A stretch of 64,000 nt of DNA. Source: Phytoactinopolyspora halotolerans. GTDB lineage: Bacteria > Actinomycetota > Actinomycetes > Jiangellales > Jiangellaceae. The stretch is from NCBI RefSeq assembly GCF_010550675.1, contig NZ_JAAGOA010000022.1, forward strand, positions 62,001 to 126,000, read 5' to 3'. A model generated the notes under the pieces. That model was not told the DNA's origin, did no database searches, and was given only the letters and a program-made list of their open reading frames with translations. Position numbers and translations under genes: made by a program. Below, piece after piece: positions 1-8,764 of this stretch (position 1 is its first letter; each line of letters opens with the position of its first letter).

Positions 1-1192
1 CGGAAGAGGCGAAGGACGTCTGGACCGTCTCTCCGTACTCGTTCTGCTCGGACAGCCCGCCGTTCCAGGACACGAGCCAGCTCAGGTCCAACCCGGCCGT
101 GCCGTCGGGTAGCGATGACGGATCATGCCCGTGCGCCGTCGAGTCGACGGCACGGACGAACCCACCGTCGATGCCCTCCCATCGAGCCAGCTGCTCCCGC
201 ACGGGCCCTTTCGCGTCCTCCAAGAGGAAGGCATTGACCCGGGTCATGCACACCTCCGGCCCGCCGTCGTCGGTACAGACCAGCTCCGCAGCCGCCGGAT
301 CGCGTTGCCATCCGACGTCGCGAGTGTCGTTCACCAGCCACGCCGCCGCCACGATCGCGGCCGCCGCCGGGGCGACGACCAGCCACCTCCGCCGCGAGGA
401 CACCAGCACCAACACCGTCACGGTCAATCCCGCCAGCCAGAGCAGCTGGAGCAGGCGCGCATCGGTGGAGACGTGCTCTACGCCGTATCCGGTCCAGTCC
501 ATGGATGGAGTCAGCCAGGTGTACCCGGAACCGTTGGTCCCGCTGCCCATGCCCATGCTGACGAACACGACCAACCCGATCACGGGCGCCACCACCCGGC
601 TCGGGATCAACCGTCCGGCCGCGACGCCGATGGCGGCGGCCGCCGCCAGGCCGGCGAACGCCACGGCCAGCGTCAACCACCAGCCACGGCCTCCGTACGT
701 CGCCACCCGGGCGACCAGGACCGCACCGGAAGCCCAGACCAGAAGCAGACCGGCGAAGGCGCCGAGCGTGACGGCGGCCCACGCCAGCACCAACGGCTGC
801 CCGGACGGCCGGGCCGTCGAGTCCAGTAGGTCACCGATCCGTCGCCGGCGTTCCCGTCCGGCCTGCCAGGCACCGGCCGCCGCGGCAAGCGGCAGGAGCG
901 CGAACAGGATGACGGAGATGTACTCGGCCAGCGGATTCCACCGCCCGGCCCACCGCTCGGTCTCGTTGAACAGCATGGCGCCGCCGGCTACGGCGATGCT
1001 CAGCGCCGCCATCGGTGCGGTGCCGCGAATGAGTTCGGTCCGCAGCGCGCGCCACGTGGTCCGGTCGATGCCCACCGAACCTCGTTTCCCCACTCGATCC
1101 GCCCGGCCCGCCTGCTCCCGGCCCGCCTGATCCCGGCCCGGCTGCTCCCGGCCCGGCTGCTCCTGGCCCGCGCCCTCTCTGACCAGGCTCAT
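1..1192 (-). CDS. ABC-module multi-span membrane protein with extracytoplasmic domain (partial)
   Basis: The frame is open from the ATG at 1192 to the window edge, so the C-terminus is missing. The start overlaps the stop of the upstream ATPase gene as ATGA. The first 30 residues hold a Gln/Arg/Gly-rich repeat (GREQPGRDQAGREQ) encoded by 15-bp tandem repeats. About six hydrophobic spans follow, then a soluble part with a CTDDGGPEVC motif. The protein at 13117-14442 has a matching CTDGTPRVC motif after a similar set of membrane spans and is likewise next to an ATPase, so the two are probably paralogues. I infer a permease-like subunit of the ABC system encoded just upstream. The substrate is unknown. 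Confidence 0.75.
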   Translation of the reverse strand, partial: MSLVREGAGQEQPGREQPGRDQAGREQAGRADRVGKRGSVGIDRTTWRALRTELIRGTAPMAALSIAVAGGAMLFNETERWAGRWNPLAEYISVILFALLPLAAAAGAWQAGRERRRRIGDLLDSTARPSGQPLVLAWAAVTLGAFAGLLLVWASGAVLVARVATYGGRGWWLTLAVAFAGLAAAAAIGVAAGRLIPSRVVAPVIGLVVFVSMGMGSGTNGSGYTWLTPSMDWTGYGVEHVSTDARLLQLLWLAGLTVTVLVLVSSRRRWLVVAPAAAAIVAAAWLVNDTRDVGWQRDPAAAELVCTDDGGPEVCMTRVNAFLLEDAKGPVREQLARWEGIDGGFVRAVDSTAHGHDPSSLPDGTAGLDLSWLVSWNGGLSEQNEYGETVQTSFASS

Positions 1193-1959
1193 CGCTGCCT
1201 CGCCGCCCGGAGCACCGCGGTGTAGCCGCGCTCGATCGCCGAGTCACCCGTGCCGGCGTCGTTCCCGGCCGCGGCCAGCTCCTCATGTGTGCCACGAAAG
1301 ACCGTCCGCCCGTCGTTGATCAGGGTGACATCGGTGCATGCGGCCGTGACGTCCTCGACCAAATGCGTCGCCACCACGACGCACGCGTCGACCCCGATGG
1401 TCCGCAGCAGCTCGCGGAAGGCCACCCGTTGCTCCGGGTCGAGCCCGGCGGTCGGCTCGTCCAGCAGCAGCAGGTCGGGGTCGTTGACGATCGCCTGCGC
1501 GATCCCGGCCCGCCGCAGCATCCCGCCGGAGAGCTTCTTCAGCCGCTCGTCGGCGCGGTCCAGCAGGCCGACGCGCTCGATCGCCCGGTCGACGGCGGTC
1601 GGCACCTGCGCCGCGGGCATCTCCTTCAGCCAGGCGAAGTACTCGACGAACTCCCGAACGGTGAACCGCGGGTAGTAGCCGAACTGTTGCGGCAGGTAGC
1701 CGAGCCGGCGCCGGACCTGTCGCAGACGCCCGTGGTCACCGAGTTCGTGGTCGAGCAGCGACACGTGACCCGAGGTCGGTGTCGCCACCGTGGCCAGCAC
1801 TCGCATCAGGGTCGTCTTCCCCGCGCCATTGGGTCCGAGCAGCCCGTGCACACCCGTGTCCAGGGTGAGGTCAAGCCGGTCGAGTGCGGCGCGCTTCCCG
1901 AACCGCACGACGAGGTCGCGCACGTCGACGTGGGTTCCGATCATGGTGGGAACGGTCAT
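1189..1959 (-). CDS. ABC transporter ATP-binding protein
   Basis: This 256-residue ATPase is of the antibiotic/lipid exporter type. It has a Walker A motif (GPNGAGKT) near residue 42, Q-loop sequence (GYLPQQFG), the signature LSGGMLRR, Walker B (LLLLDEP) and a switch His (ATHLVED). The ATG at 1959 was chosen because conserved ABC sequence begins a few residues later; it lies 2 bases past the stop of the anti-sigma gene. The downstream membrane gene overlaps it by 4 bases. It should energise transport by the membrane proteins encoded on either side. Function is clear at family level; the substrate is not. Confidence 0.9.
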   Translation of the reverse strand: MTVPTMIGTHVDVRDLVVRFGKRAALDRLDLTLDTGVHGLLGPNGAGKTTLMRVLATVATPTSGHVSLLDHELGDHGRLRQVRRRLGYLPQQFGYYPRFTVREFVEYFAWLKEMPAAQVPTAVDRAIERVGLLDRADERLKKLSGGMLRRAGIAQAIVNDPDLLLLDEPTAGLDPEQRVAFRELLRTIGVDACVVVATHLVEDVTAACTDVTLINDGRTVFRGTHEELAAAGNDAGTGDSAIERGYTAVLRAARQR

Positions 1960-1961
1960 CG

Positions 1962-2807
1962 TCACATCTCCATCTGTGGACGGTCCGATACGGACTGCCG
2001 GTCGAATGCACTGCGTCGCACGGCCACCACCAAGGCCGCCGTCGCGGCCACGGCCAGCCAGACCGGGACCGACTCGGTGGTCAGCGCGGCGGGCGTCGTG
2101 CGCGCCGGAGTGTCGAACGTCGCGATCGTCACGCCCAGCGCCCAGCTGAACGCCGCCACGGCCGCCGCCTTGGGTATCCCGATGACGGAGCCGAGCGCCA
2201 GCGTGACCACGGTCAGCGCCAGACTGGCCAGCAGCCACGGCAGCGGCGATCCGTAGCCGGAGACCGCACCGGCCGCTGCGCCCAGTGCCGCCGACGTGGT
2301 CAGCACCACGGCCGAGCGCACCAGCAGCAGCCGCAGCCCACCGCCGGGCGTGGACGCGATGATCTCCTGCGCGTCGTCCAGCCCTGAGCCGTACGACAGC
2401 GCCACCCCCAGGATCGGCACCATCGGCGCCACGGCGCCGAGCATCGGCACGTCGCCGCGCCCGGACAGCGGCGCGAACGTGTCCAGGGCGGCCGCGAGCG
2501 CGAGCCCCACCACGCTGGCCGCCAGCCATGCCCACCGTGCCGCCGGCCCCGACGCCACCAGCATGACCACCTCGCGGTAGCGCGAGCCACGCCTGACCCG
2601 CCCCTGCTGCCCCAATCCCGCCGAGACCGCGGCCCATCCATCGGCGATGTCGCGCGTGATCGACCCGACGTCGCCTGCGGTGGACGCGACGACGGTGCGG
2701 CAATGCCCGCAGGACACCAGGTGTGCCTCGACCGACCAGGCGTCGGCGTCGCTCACCTCGCCGTCGACGTAGGCACGGGCCGTCCGCTGCGTCACATGCC
2801 AGGTCAT
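1962..2807 (-). CDS. Zinc-finger anti-sigma factor fused to a six-span membrane domain
   Basis: The first 75 residues look like a zinc-binding anti-sigma domain (zf-HC2 type): an EAHLVSCGHC segment gives the His-x3-Cys-x2-Cys pattern. About six hydrophobic segments follow, many more than the single span usual for this family, and these resemble an ABC-2 type permease domain. The start overlaps the sigma gene stop as ATGA and the stop lies 2 bases before the ATPase start. I infer a protein that both holds the ECF sigma factor at the membrane and acts as, or senses, the ABC transporter. The fusion is seen in the sequence; the dual role is inference. Confidence 0.8.
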   Translation of the reverse strand: MTWHVTQRTARAYVDGEVSDADAWSVEAHLVSCGHCRTVVASTAGDVGSITRDIADGWAAVSAGLGQQGRVRRGSRYREVVMLVASGPAARWAWLAASVVGLALAAALDTFAPLSGRGDVPMLGAVAPMVPILGVALSYGSGLDDAQEIIASTPGGGLRLLLVRSAVVLTTSAALGAAAGAVSGYGSPLPWLLASLALTVVTLALGSVIGIPKAAAVAAFSWALGVTIATFDTPARTTPAALTTESVPVWLAVAATAALVVAVRRSAFDRQSVSDRPQMEM

Positions 2808-3340
2808 GCCAGGGCCTCCCTCAGTTGCAGCCGCGCCCGCCGGGCGCGGGACTTGATGGTTCCTTCCGGCACGTCGAGCAGCACCGCCGCCTCCCGGACG
2901 GACAGTCCGTCCAGGACGGTCGCCTGCAGCACCGCCCTCAGCTCCGGCGATAGGCGGTCGAGTGCGACGGCGAGCTCCGAACCGACGGACGCCGCCAACG
3001 CTTCTTCCTCGGCCGACGGCACCTGGACCAGCTCCTCGTACGGTTCCCCCGCCGTCTGTGCCCGGGCGGCCCGTCGCCGGTGCGCGTCGATCAGCCGCCG
3101 GGTGGCGATCGACCACAGCCAGCCGCCGGATTGGCCGTTGCCTGTATACGACGCCGCCGCGCGCCAGACCGCCAGGAAGGTCTCCTGCAGGACATCCGCG
3201 GCCAGCTCGGGGTCACCGCAGCGCCGCCGCAGCCGCACCAGCAGCCAGGCGGCGTTACGCCGGTAGTACTCCTCGAACGCCGCGCGGTCACCGGAACCGG
3301 CGGCACGCAGCAGCTCGTCGTCGGAGCGTTCGCCTGTCAC
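2804..3340 (-). CDS. ECF-family RNA polymerase sigma factor
   Basis: This 178-residue protein has region 2 (DVLQETFLAVWRAA, GWLWSIATRRLIDAHRR) and region 4 with its helix-turn-helix (LSVREAAVLLDVPEGTIKSRARRAR), the layout of an ECF sigma factor. The GTG start at 3340 has no clear ribosome-binding site and may be leaderless. The gene overlaps the anti-sigma gene by 4 bases, so the two are probably made in balance. It heads the operon that continues through the ATPase and the partial membrane protein and likely regulates that operon, as is usual for ECF loci. Confidence 0.93.
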   Translation of the reverse strand: MTGERSDDELLRAAGSGDRAAFEEYYRRNAAWLLVRLRRRCGDPELAADVLQETFLAVWRAAASYTGNGQSGGWLWSIATRRLIDAHRRRAARAQTAGEPYEELVQVPSAEEEALAASVGSELAVALDRLSPELRAVLQATVLDGLSVREAAVLLDVPEGTIKSRARRARLQLREALA

Positions 3341-3676
3341 GTCAGATAGAGACGCAGCATTGTCAGAAACGGTTCTCGGGGCTCGTGCATGACCGCATTG
3401 TGTCGTGCGCTACGGCCAAGCGCGGCTGGAATAGCCCTCCGCACTCACAATGTTGTAAGATTCGCTGCCTTCTAGTTCTCAATGACAGGAGTGAGGGCAG
3501 GGACGGACAAGGCGGCCGACGTGGGTAGGGCTTCGAACGTAGGACCCGAGTCTCCGTAACTCTCAGCAGGTTCTCAGGAATCCAGGAATCTCTAGGGCGC
3601 CTCGTACGTTATGAAACGTATGTTCGTCGGGCGAACTGGGTACCGTCCGACTAGCGATCACAGGAAGGGAGGAGCC
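3341..3676. other. Divergent intergenic region between two sigma genes
   Basis: No gene is visible. The stretch is less GC-rich than its flanks and must contain promoters for the ECF operon (minus) and the group 2 sigma gene (plus). The only structured site seen is the palindrome at 3605-3620. Confidence 0.6.
3605..3620. promoter_or_regulatory. Palindrome in the leader of the group 2 sigma gene
   Basis: TACGTT and AACGTA form perfect 6-base arms around a 4-base centre, ending 56 bases before the sigma start codon. It could be an operator or part of the promoter/leader. No matching regulator is known from this window. Confidence 0.4.
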
Positions 3677-4660
3677 ATGGCAGTCAGCACTGAACTAGAT
3701 GCCACGCGTCATAATACGCGTAGCGGCTCCGAGGGGGAACCTGACCTGGTCGGGCGATACCTCGCACAGATCGGAAAGACGCCTCTGCTCAGCGCGGAGG
3801 AAGAGGTAGAGCTCGCCAAGCGCATCGAAGCAGGAGTGTATGCAGCTGAGCTGCTACGCGCCGCGGATGCCGGAGAGAGCACGCGCAAGCTGACCCCGAC
3901 CTACCGCAAGGAGCTCGAGGCCATCGCGCACGATGGCGAGCTCGCCAAGGATCATATGATCCGGGCGAACCTACGCTTGGTGGTCTCGGTGGCGCGCAAA
4001 CTGTCCAACCGAGGTTTGCCGTTTCTGGACGTGATCCAGGAGGGCAACCTGGGCCTGATGCGCGCGGTCGAGAAGTTCGACTACGCCAAGGGTTTCAAGT
4101 TCTCCACCTACGCCACCTGGTGGATCCGGCAGTCGATCCAGCGCGGGTTGGCCGAGCAGACCCGCACGGTGCGGCTCCCGGTGCACGTCGCCGAGACGGT
4201 GGCGAAGCTGCACCGGATCGGTCGCGACCTGCAGCGTCTGCTGGGACGGGACGCGACGGTCGAGGAGATCGCCGAGGAGGCCGGGCTCCCCACGGAGCGC
4301 GTCATCGAGCTGAGGCGCGTCTCGCGGGATCCGCTCAGCCTGGACACCCCGATCGGTGAGGACGGCGACACGTCCGTCGGAGAGATCATCGAGGACGACG
4401 ACGTGATCCGGGCCGAGGACGTGGCCGAGCACCACGCTCTGGTCGATTCGCTGCGCACCGTGCTCGACTCGCTGCCGCCCCGGGAGGCGCGGATCATCGA
4501 GTTGCGCTACGGGCTGGCGGATGGACACGAGCACACGCTGCAGGATGTCGCCGACGAGGTCGGTGTCTCCCGGGAACGCGTCCGTCAGCTGGAGAAGCAC
4601 GCGCTGGCCGCGCTCCGCGAGCCGCAGCGCCGGCACTCGCTGCTTGCGTGGGCGAGTTAG
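3677..4660 (+). CDS. Group 2 sigma-70 factor (SigB/HrdD-like)
   Basis: This 327-residue sigma factor lacks the long N-terminal region of a primary sigma factor but keeps region 1.2 (DLVGRYLAQIGKTPLLSAEEE), region 2 (LRLVVSVARKL, FLDVIQEGNLGLMRAVEKFD, FSTYATWWIRQ), region 3 and region 4 with a helix-turn-helix (LQDVADEVGVSRERVRQLE). Region 2.4 QSIQRGLAEQTRT indicates recognition of promoters close to the housekeeping class. The start at 3677 follows a strong GGGAGGA site; an in-frame ATG 66 bases upstream lies in the palindrome and has no such site. Family members act in stationary-phase or stress transcription. A strong hairpin follows the stop codon. Confidence 0.93.
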   Translation: MAVSTELDATRHNTRSGSEGEPDLVGRYLAQIGKTPLLSAEEEVELAKRIEAGVYAAELLRAADAGESTRKLTPTYRKELEAIAHDGELAKDHMIRANLRLVVSVARKLSNRGLPFLDVIQEGNLGLMRAVEKFDYAKGFKFSTYATWWIRQSIQRGLAEQTRTVRLPVHVAETVAKLHRIGRDLQRLLGRDATVEEIAEEAGLPTERVIELRRVSRDPLSLDTPIGEDGDTSVGEIIEDDDVIRAEDVAEHHALVDSLRTVLDSLPPREARIIELRYGLADGHEHTLQDVADEVGVSRERVRQLEKHALAALREPQRRHSLLAWAS

Positions 4661-4690
4661 CACCCACATCATCCCCCCTGAGTGATCGCT

Positions 4691-4727
4691 CAACGGTGGG
4701 CTCCGGTACAACCGGGGCCCACCGTTG
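4691..4727 (+). terminator. Stem-loop terminator after the group 2 sigma gene
   Basis: CAACGGTGGGC (4691-4701) pairs perfectly with GCCCACCGTTG (4717-4727), and CCGGT/ACCGG form a nested inner stem. It begins 30 bases after the sigma stop. There is no U-tract, which is common for actinobacterial terminators. Confidence 0.8.
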
Positions 4728-5509
4728 TGCGTGGACGCGACAGCCGTCTCTGCGTTCTGGCCGCGAACCCGCATTCAGGCCTGTCATCGGCGTCTGGCCC
4801 AGCCGTCGCTCCAGTGAATCCGCTGCGCTCTCCCCCAGACTCTGTGCTCTCTACCGAACGCCCCGCGCCGGCCCCACACCGGCTCGAGCCGCGCTGGGTG
4901 TCGCTCGCACTCATCGTCCGGCCCGACGTCCGCTGCACACTCGCGCGATCAGGCGTGCGATCAGCTGTGCGAGCAGCTGTGCGAGCAGCCATGTGATCAG
5001 CCGTGGGAGTGTGGACCGCCTGCCGCGGTCGCGGGACCGGCCGTGAGGATTTTGACCGCTATACGCGGCCAGAATGCGCACGACAGCTCACTCGACTGCC
5101 AGGAGCCCGGATTTTGCCGTCGTTTCTCACACGACCGGGTGCACGACCATGGGCAAACCCGGCATGGCTCACACAACAATCCGCACGAGCAGGTCGTGGA
5201 TGGAGTCATGTGAGAACCGACCGGTCACGAGCGGCCATATGTCCCGTCGTGCGCGCGGTTGTGCAAGTCCAGACCGATGCGTACCCGACTGTGCAGTCTG
5301 TCGTCTGAGGAGCGCGGGCGGGTGAGCGTCGGCGAAACGGGCGGGTGGCATGCCCTCACCGATGGTGGAGGCCCGGGCACCACGCGGAAGTCGCCGGGAG
5401 CATGACGGACGATTCACAGATTCGTACGTCGAAATGTCCAGCAGAGAGGCGTGTGCGCAGTAAGGTGGAAATCGCATTCCTGCAGGCCCGGTCGCGGAAA
5501 GGGTTCCTC
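4728..5509. other. Long intergenic region without a confident gene
   Basis: No frame here has both a credible start site and protein-like composition. The notable content is the 12-bp tandem repeat at 4947-5006. The last 100 bases should hold the promoter of the LacI-type regulator at 5510. Confidence 0.55.
4947..5006. repeat. Five tandem 12-bp repeats
   Basis: Five consecutive units follow the pattern GA(T/G)CAGCTGTGC: 4947-4958, 4959-4970, 4971-4982, 4983-4994 and 4995-5006. They differ at one to four positions each. They lie in intergenic DNA and could be an iterated protein-binding site or a slippage-prone repeat. Confidence 0.8.
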
Positions 5510-6547
5510 ATGGTCGAGCAACGAAACGGCGCCGTCACATTGACCGATGTCGCCCGGGAGGCGGGAGTCTCTCTTGCCACGGCGTCGCGGGCGATCAACG
5601 GGAGCACTCGACAGGTCGGGGAAGAGCTCCGCGAGCGTGTCCTGGACGCCGCCCGCAGACTCAACTACGCCGCCAACACGCAGGCGCAAGCGGTCGCGAA
5701 GGGCCAGACCAACCTGGTTGGCCTGCTCGTCCACGACATCGCCGACCCGTACTTCTCCTCCATCGCCGCCGGAGTCATGCGCGTCGCCGAGACGCACCAG
5801 ATGCTGGTGACCCTGGCCAACACCGGCCGCAGCCCACAGCGCGAGATCGAGCACCTCAATTCTCTACGCGGACAGCACAGCCGGGTCGCCATTCTGGTGG
5901 GTAGCCGGGTTGCCGACAGCGCCGAGATGGAGGCGCTCCGGCACGAGTTCGGCATGTTCCAGCGGACGGGCGGCCGCGTCGTCATGATCAGCCAGGATGT
6001 GCTGCCGGTGGACACCGTCGCGATGGAGAACCGGGCGGGTGCGCGCGAGCTCGCGACCGAGCTCGTCGCACTCGGCTACCGTCGTTTCGGCATCCTGGCC
6101 GGCCCGTCCACGCTGCTCACCGCCCGTGACCGGATGGAGGGCTTCCAGGACGGCCTCGCCGCGGCCGGCATCGAGGTAGATCCCGGCAACATCGAGCACG
6201 GCGGCTTCACCCGCGACGGCGGATTCTCCGCCATGAACGAACTGCTGGCGCGGGGCGCCGACCTCGACTGCGTCTTCGCGGTCAACGATGTGATGGCGGT
6301 CGGCGCCATGACGGCGTGCCGGGATCACGGCGTCGAACTCCCGGCCCACATGGGTATGGCCGGATTCGACGACATCACCACGCTGCGCGACGTCAGCCCG
6401 GCGCTCACCACGGTTCGGATGCCGCTGGAAAAGGCCGGATCCCTCGCGCTCGAGCTCGCCCTGGACGCTACCCCGGACCAGCCGCCCCGAGTGCACAGTC
6501 TGGCCGGCGAGGTGGTCATCCGGCAGAGCACGCCAGGTCCGAGCTGA
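5510..6547 (+). CDS. LacI-family transcriptional regulator
   Basis: The 345-residue protein opens with the LacI helix-turn-helix (VTLTDVAREAGVSLATASRA, about residues 9-28) and hinge helix. A periplasmic-binding-protein-like sensor domain follows (VGLLVHDIADPYFSSIAAGV; GYRRFGILAGP; DCVFAVNDVMAVGAM; GMAGFDDI). The ATG at 5510 was chosen because the DNA-binding domain begins there; GGAAAG lies just upstream. It is likely a sugar-responsive repressor. The nearby GH88/oxidoreductase genes are the obvious candidate targets, and a LacI-type site with a central CG lies at 10335 before one of them. The ligand is unknown. Confidence 0.93.
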   Translation: MVEQRNGAVTLTDVAREAGVSLATASRAINGSTRQVGEELRERVLDAARRLNYAANTQAQAVAKGQTNLVGLLVHDIADPYFSSIAAGVMRVAETHQMLVTLANTGRSPQREIEHLNSLRGQHSRVAILVGSRVADSAEMEALRHEFGMFQRTGGRVVMISQDVLPVDTVAMENRAGARELATELVALGYRRFGILAGPSTLLTARDRMEGFQDGLAAAGIEVDPGNIEHGGFTRDGGFSAMNELLARGADLDCVFAVNDVMAVGAMTACRDHGVELPAHMGMAGFDDITTLRDVSPALTTVRMPLEKAGSLALELALDATPDQPPRVHSLAGEVVIRQSTPGPS

Positions 6548-6793
6548 TTCGAGCGCAGGGACACAACACCTTCCTGAGCCGTCGTGCGTCGACGTGCGCG
6601 GCTCCCTGCCGGAGCCACCGCGAGCACCGGGCTCCCATCACACCACGTTCCCGCCGCACCAGGCTCCCGTCACACCAGGTTTCCGCCGAAGCGGCATCCG
6701 GGCCAGGCCGGCCTCGCAGCCAGATCCTCGAACTCCCAAAGCAGACCTCATGTTTGTTAGCTTGGGCATTGAGAACGCTTATGGGAGGGGCCA

Positions 6794-7705
6794 ATGATCG
6801 AGATCCGGCATCTTCAGCTCCTGCAGCAGGTAGCCGAGACCGGCTCGCTCTCCGCTGCAGCCCGCGAGCTCGGCGTCTCCCAGCCGGCCGCCAGCCAGCA
6901 GATGCGCGCTCTGGAGCGCGCCGTGCAGACCCCGATCCTCCTGCGCGAGCCGGGCAATACCCGGCTCACCGAGGCGGGCGAGATCCTGCTTCGGCACGCC
7001 CAGGACATCCTCGCACGGCTCTCGCTCGCCCAGAAGGAGATCGCCGCGATCACCGAGCTGGAGTCCGGGACCGTCCGGCTGGCGTCGTTCCCCAGCAGTA
7101 GCGCGACCATCCTGCCGCGCGCCCTCAGCGCTGTCACCCGCGAGCACCCGAACCTGCACTTCACCCTGGTCGAGGCCGAGCCGCCGGAGTCGCTGGACCT
7201 GCTGCGTAAGGGATCCTGCGAGATCGTCATCGGATACACCTACAAGCGTCCCGCGGAACCCGAACCCGAGGGCCTGCTGCAGGTACCGCTCTGCGAAGAT
7301 CCGCTCTACCTGGCTCTCCCCCGGCAGCACCGGCTGGTCGAGGACGCGGAGAACATCTCGCTGCGCAAACTGAAGCGGGAACGCTGGATCGCCGGGTGCC
7401 CACGCTGCCGTCGCCAGCTCCTCGACACCTGCCACGAGGCCGGGTTCGAGCCGGAGATCGCGTTCTCCACTGACGACTACGTCGCCGTGCACCGTCTGGT
7501 CTCGGAGGGGTTCGGCGTCGCGCTGCTGTCCAGCCTGATGCTGTCCTCGGTCGGACTGAGCACGCTGGAGCTACGTACGGTCGCTCCGACGCCGGTCCGC
7601 TCCATCAGCGCCTACACCACGGCCGCGCTCGCGACGGTCCCGGCGGTGAAGACCACGTTGGAGGCGCTGGCGACCACCAGCCGTGAACTCCGGGACTCGT
7701 TCTAG
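6794..7705 (+). CDS. LysR-family transcriptional regulator
   Basis: This 303-residue regulator has the N-terminal winged helix-turn-helix (LQLLQQVAETGSLSAAAREL, SQPAASQQMRALE) and a C-terminal LysR substrate-binding domain (VRLASFPSSSATILPRAL onward). A CPRCRR stretch occurs in the effector domain, as in many actinobacterial LysR proteins. The ATG at 6794 follows GGGAGGGG. It converges on the SDR gene at 7824. Ligand and targets cannot be read from the sequence. Confidence 0.92.
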   Translation: MIEIRHLQLLQQVAETGSLSAAARELGVSQPAASQQMRALERAVQTPILLREPGNTRLTEAGEILLRHAQDILARLSLAQKEIAAITELESGTVRLASFPSSSATILPRALSAVTREHPNLHFTLVEAEPPESLDLLRKGSCEIVIGYTYKRPAEPEPEGLLQVPLCEDPLYLALPRQHRLVEDAENISLRKLKRERWIAGCPRCRRQLLDTCHEAGFEPEIAFSTDDYVAVHRLVSEGFGVALLSSLMLSSVGLSTLELRTVAPTPVRSISAYTTAALATVPAVKTTLEALATTSRELRDSF

Positions 7706-7823
7706 CTCGTCGACAGCATCGGCGACGACGGCACCGAAGGACGGGCGTTGCCGTTGCGCCATGCATGCCGAGACGGACCACTTCCGGTGCGACTCCCCTT
7801 GATCCGGACGCGGGTGGAAGCCG

Positions 7824-8606
7824 CTACAGCGTCTGCAGGTGGAACCCGCCGTCGACGTCGATCACCTGCGCGGTGCTGAACGGCAGCAGATCGGTGGCCA
7901 CGGCGACCACCGCCTTGCCGATGTCCTCCGGCTGCCCCCAGCGGCGGATCGGGGTGATGCCGTCCTCCAGGATCAGTTTGTCGTACTTCTCCTTGACCGC
8001 GCCGGTCATGTCGGTGGCGATGATGCCGGGGCGGATCTCGTAGACGTTGATGCCGTGCTCGGCGAGCCTGTCCGCGTAGAGCTTGACCATCATCGCCAGC
8101 CCCGACTTCGCCACGCAGTATTCGCCGCGGTTGGTGCTGGCGGCGTAGGCGCTGATGGACGAGACGACGACGATCTTCGGCCGCTCCACCACGCCGCTGT
8201 CGACCTGCTCGATCATGCGCTTGGCCACCAGCTGGGTCAGGAAATACGGACCCTTGAGGTTGATGCCCAGGACGCGGTCGAACGACTCCTCGCTGGCCTG
8301 CAGAAGGTCGGCACGCTCGGACGGCCCGACGCCGGCATTGTTCACCAGCAGGTCGAGGCGGCCGAATGCGGCATACGCCTCGTCCACGAGCCGGGCACGA
8401 TCCTCGGCCACGGACACGTCCGCCTGCACGGCACGCCCGCGCGCACCGGCCTTCTCCACCTCCCGGACCACGTCGTTCGCGGCATCGGCGTTGCGGGCGT
8501 AGTTCACGACGACGTCGATGCCGGACCCCGCCAGCTCGAGGGCGATGCCCCGGCCGATCCCCCGCGACGCCCCGGTCACCAGCGCCGCCTGTGTCTCGCT
8601 ACTCAT
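7824..8606 (-). CDS. SDR-family NAD(P)-dependent oxidoreductase
   Basis: This 260-residue protein is a classical short-chain dehydrogenase: cofactor motif [10 protein letters not shown] at residues 11-20, NNAG, catalytic Ser (VVSSISAYA) and Tyr-x3-Lys (YCVAK), then the PG segment after the active site. GGGAGAAG lies before the ATG at 8606. It is the last gene of a minus-strand pair with the GH88 gene. Family members here are often labelled 3-ketoacyl-ACP reductase, but the setting suggests a sugar or sugar-acid substrate. Confidence 0.9.
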   Translation of the reverse strand: MSSETQAALVTGASRGIGRGIALELAGSGIDVVVNYARNADAANDVVREVEKAGARGRAVQADVSVAEDRARLVDEAYAAFGRLDLLVNNAGVGPSERADLLQASEESFDRVLGINLKGPYFLTQLVAKRMIEQVDSGVVERPKIVVVSSISAYAASTNRGEYCVAKSGLAMMVKLYADRLAEHGINVYEIRPGIIATDMTGAVKEKYDKLILEDGITPIRRWGQPEDIGKAVVAVATDLLPFSTAQVIDVDGGFHLQTL

Positions 8607-8644
8607 CTGCTTCTCCCGTCACACGTTCGTATCCCACCAGCGCT

Positions 8645-8692
8645 CCCGGAAGGAACGACATCGCGGTCACGATCGCGACCTCGATGCATTTC
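8645..8692 (+). repeat. Dispersed imperfect repeat, copy 1
   Basis: A segment centred on AACGACATCGCGGTC and GATCGCGACC recurs in inverted orientation at 23620-23667, with about 36 of 46 positions identical by eye. Both copies lie in short intergenic gaps of sugar/inositol gene sets. Many of the differences would be conservative codon changes, so a conserved short peptide cannot be excluded. Confidence 0.5.
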
Positions 8693-8764
8693 CCTTCCGT
8701 ATGCGGTCGCGGGATGCTGCCCCGCTCACGTCCTGCACGCGCATCGCCCACGCCGCGTACCGCA

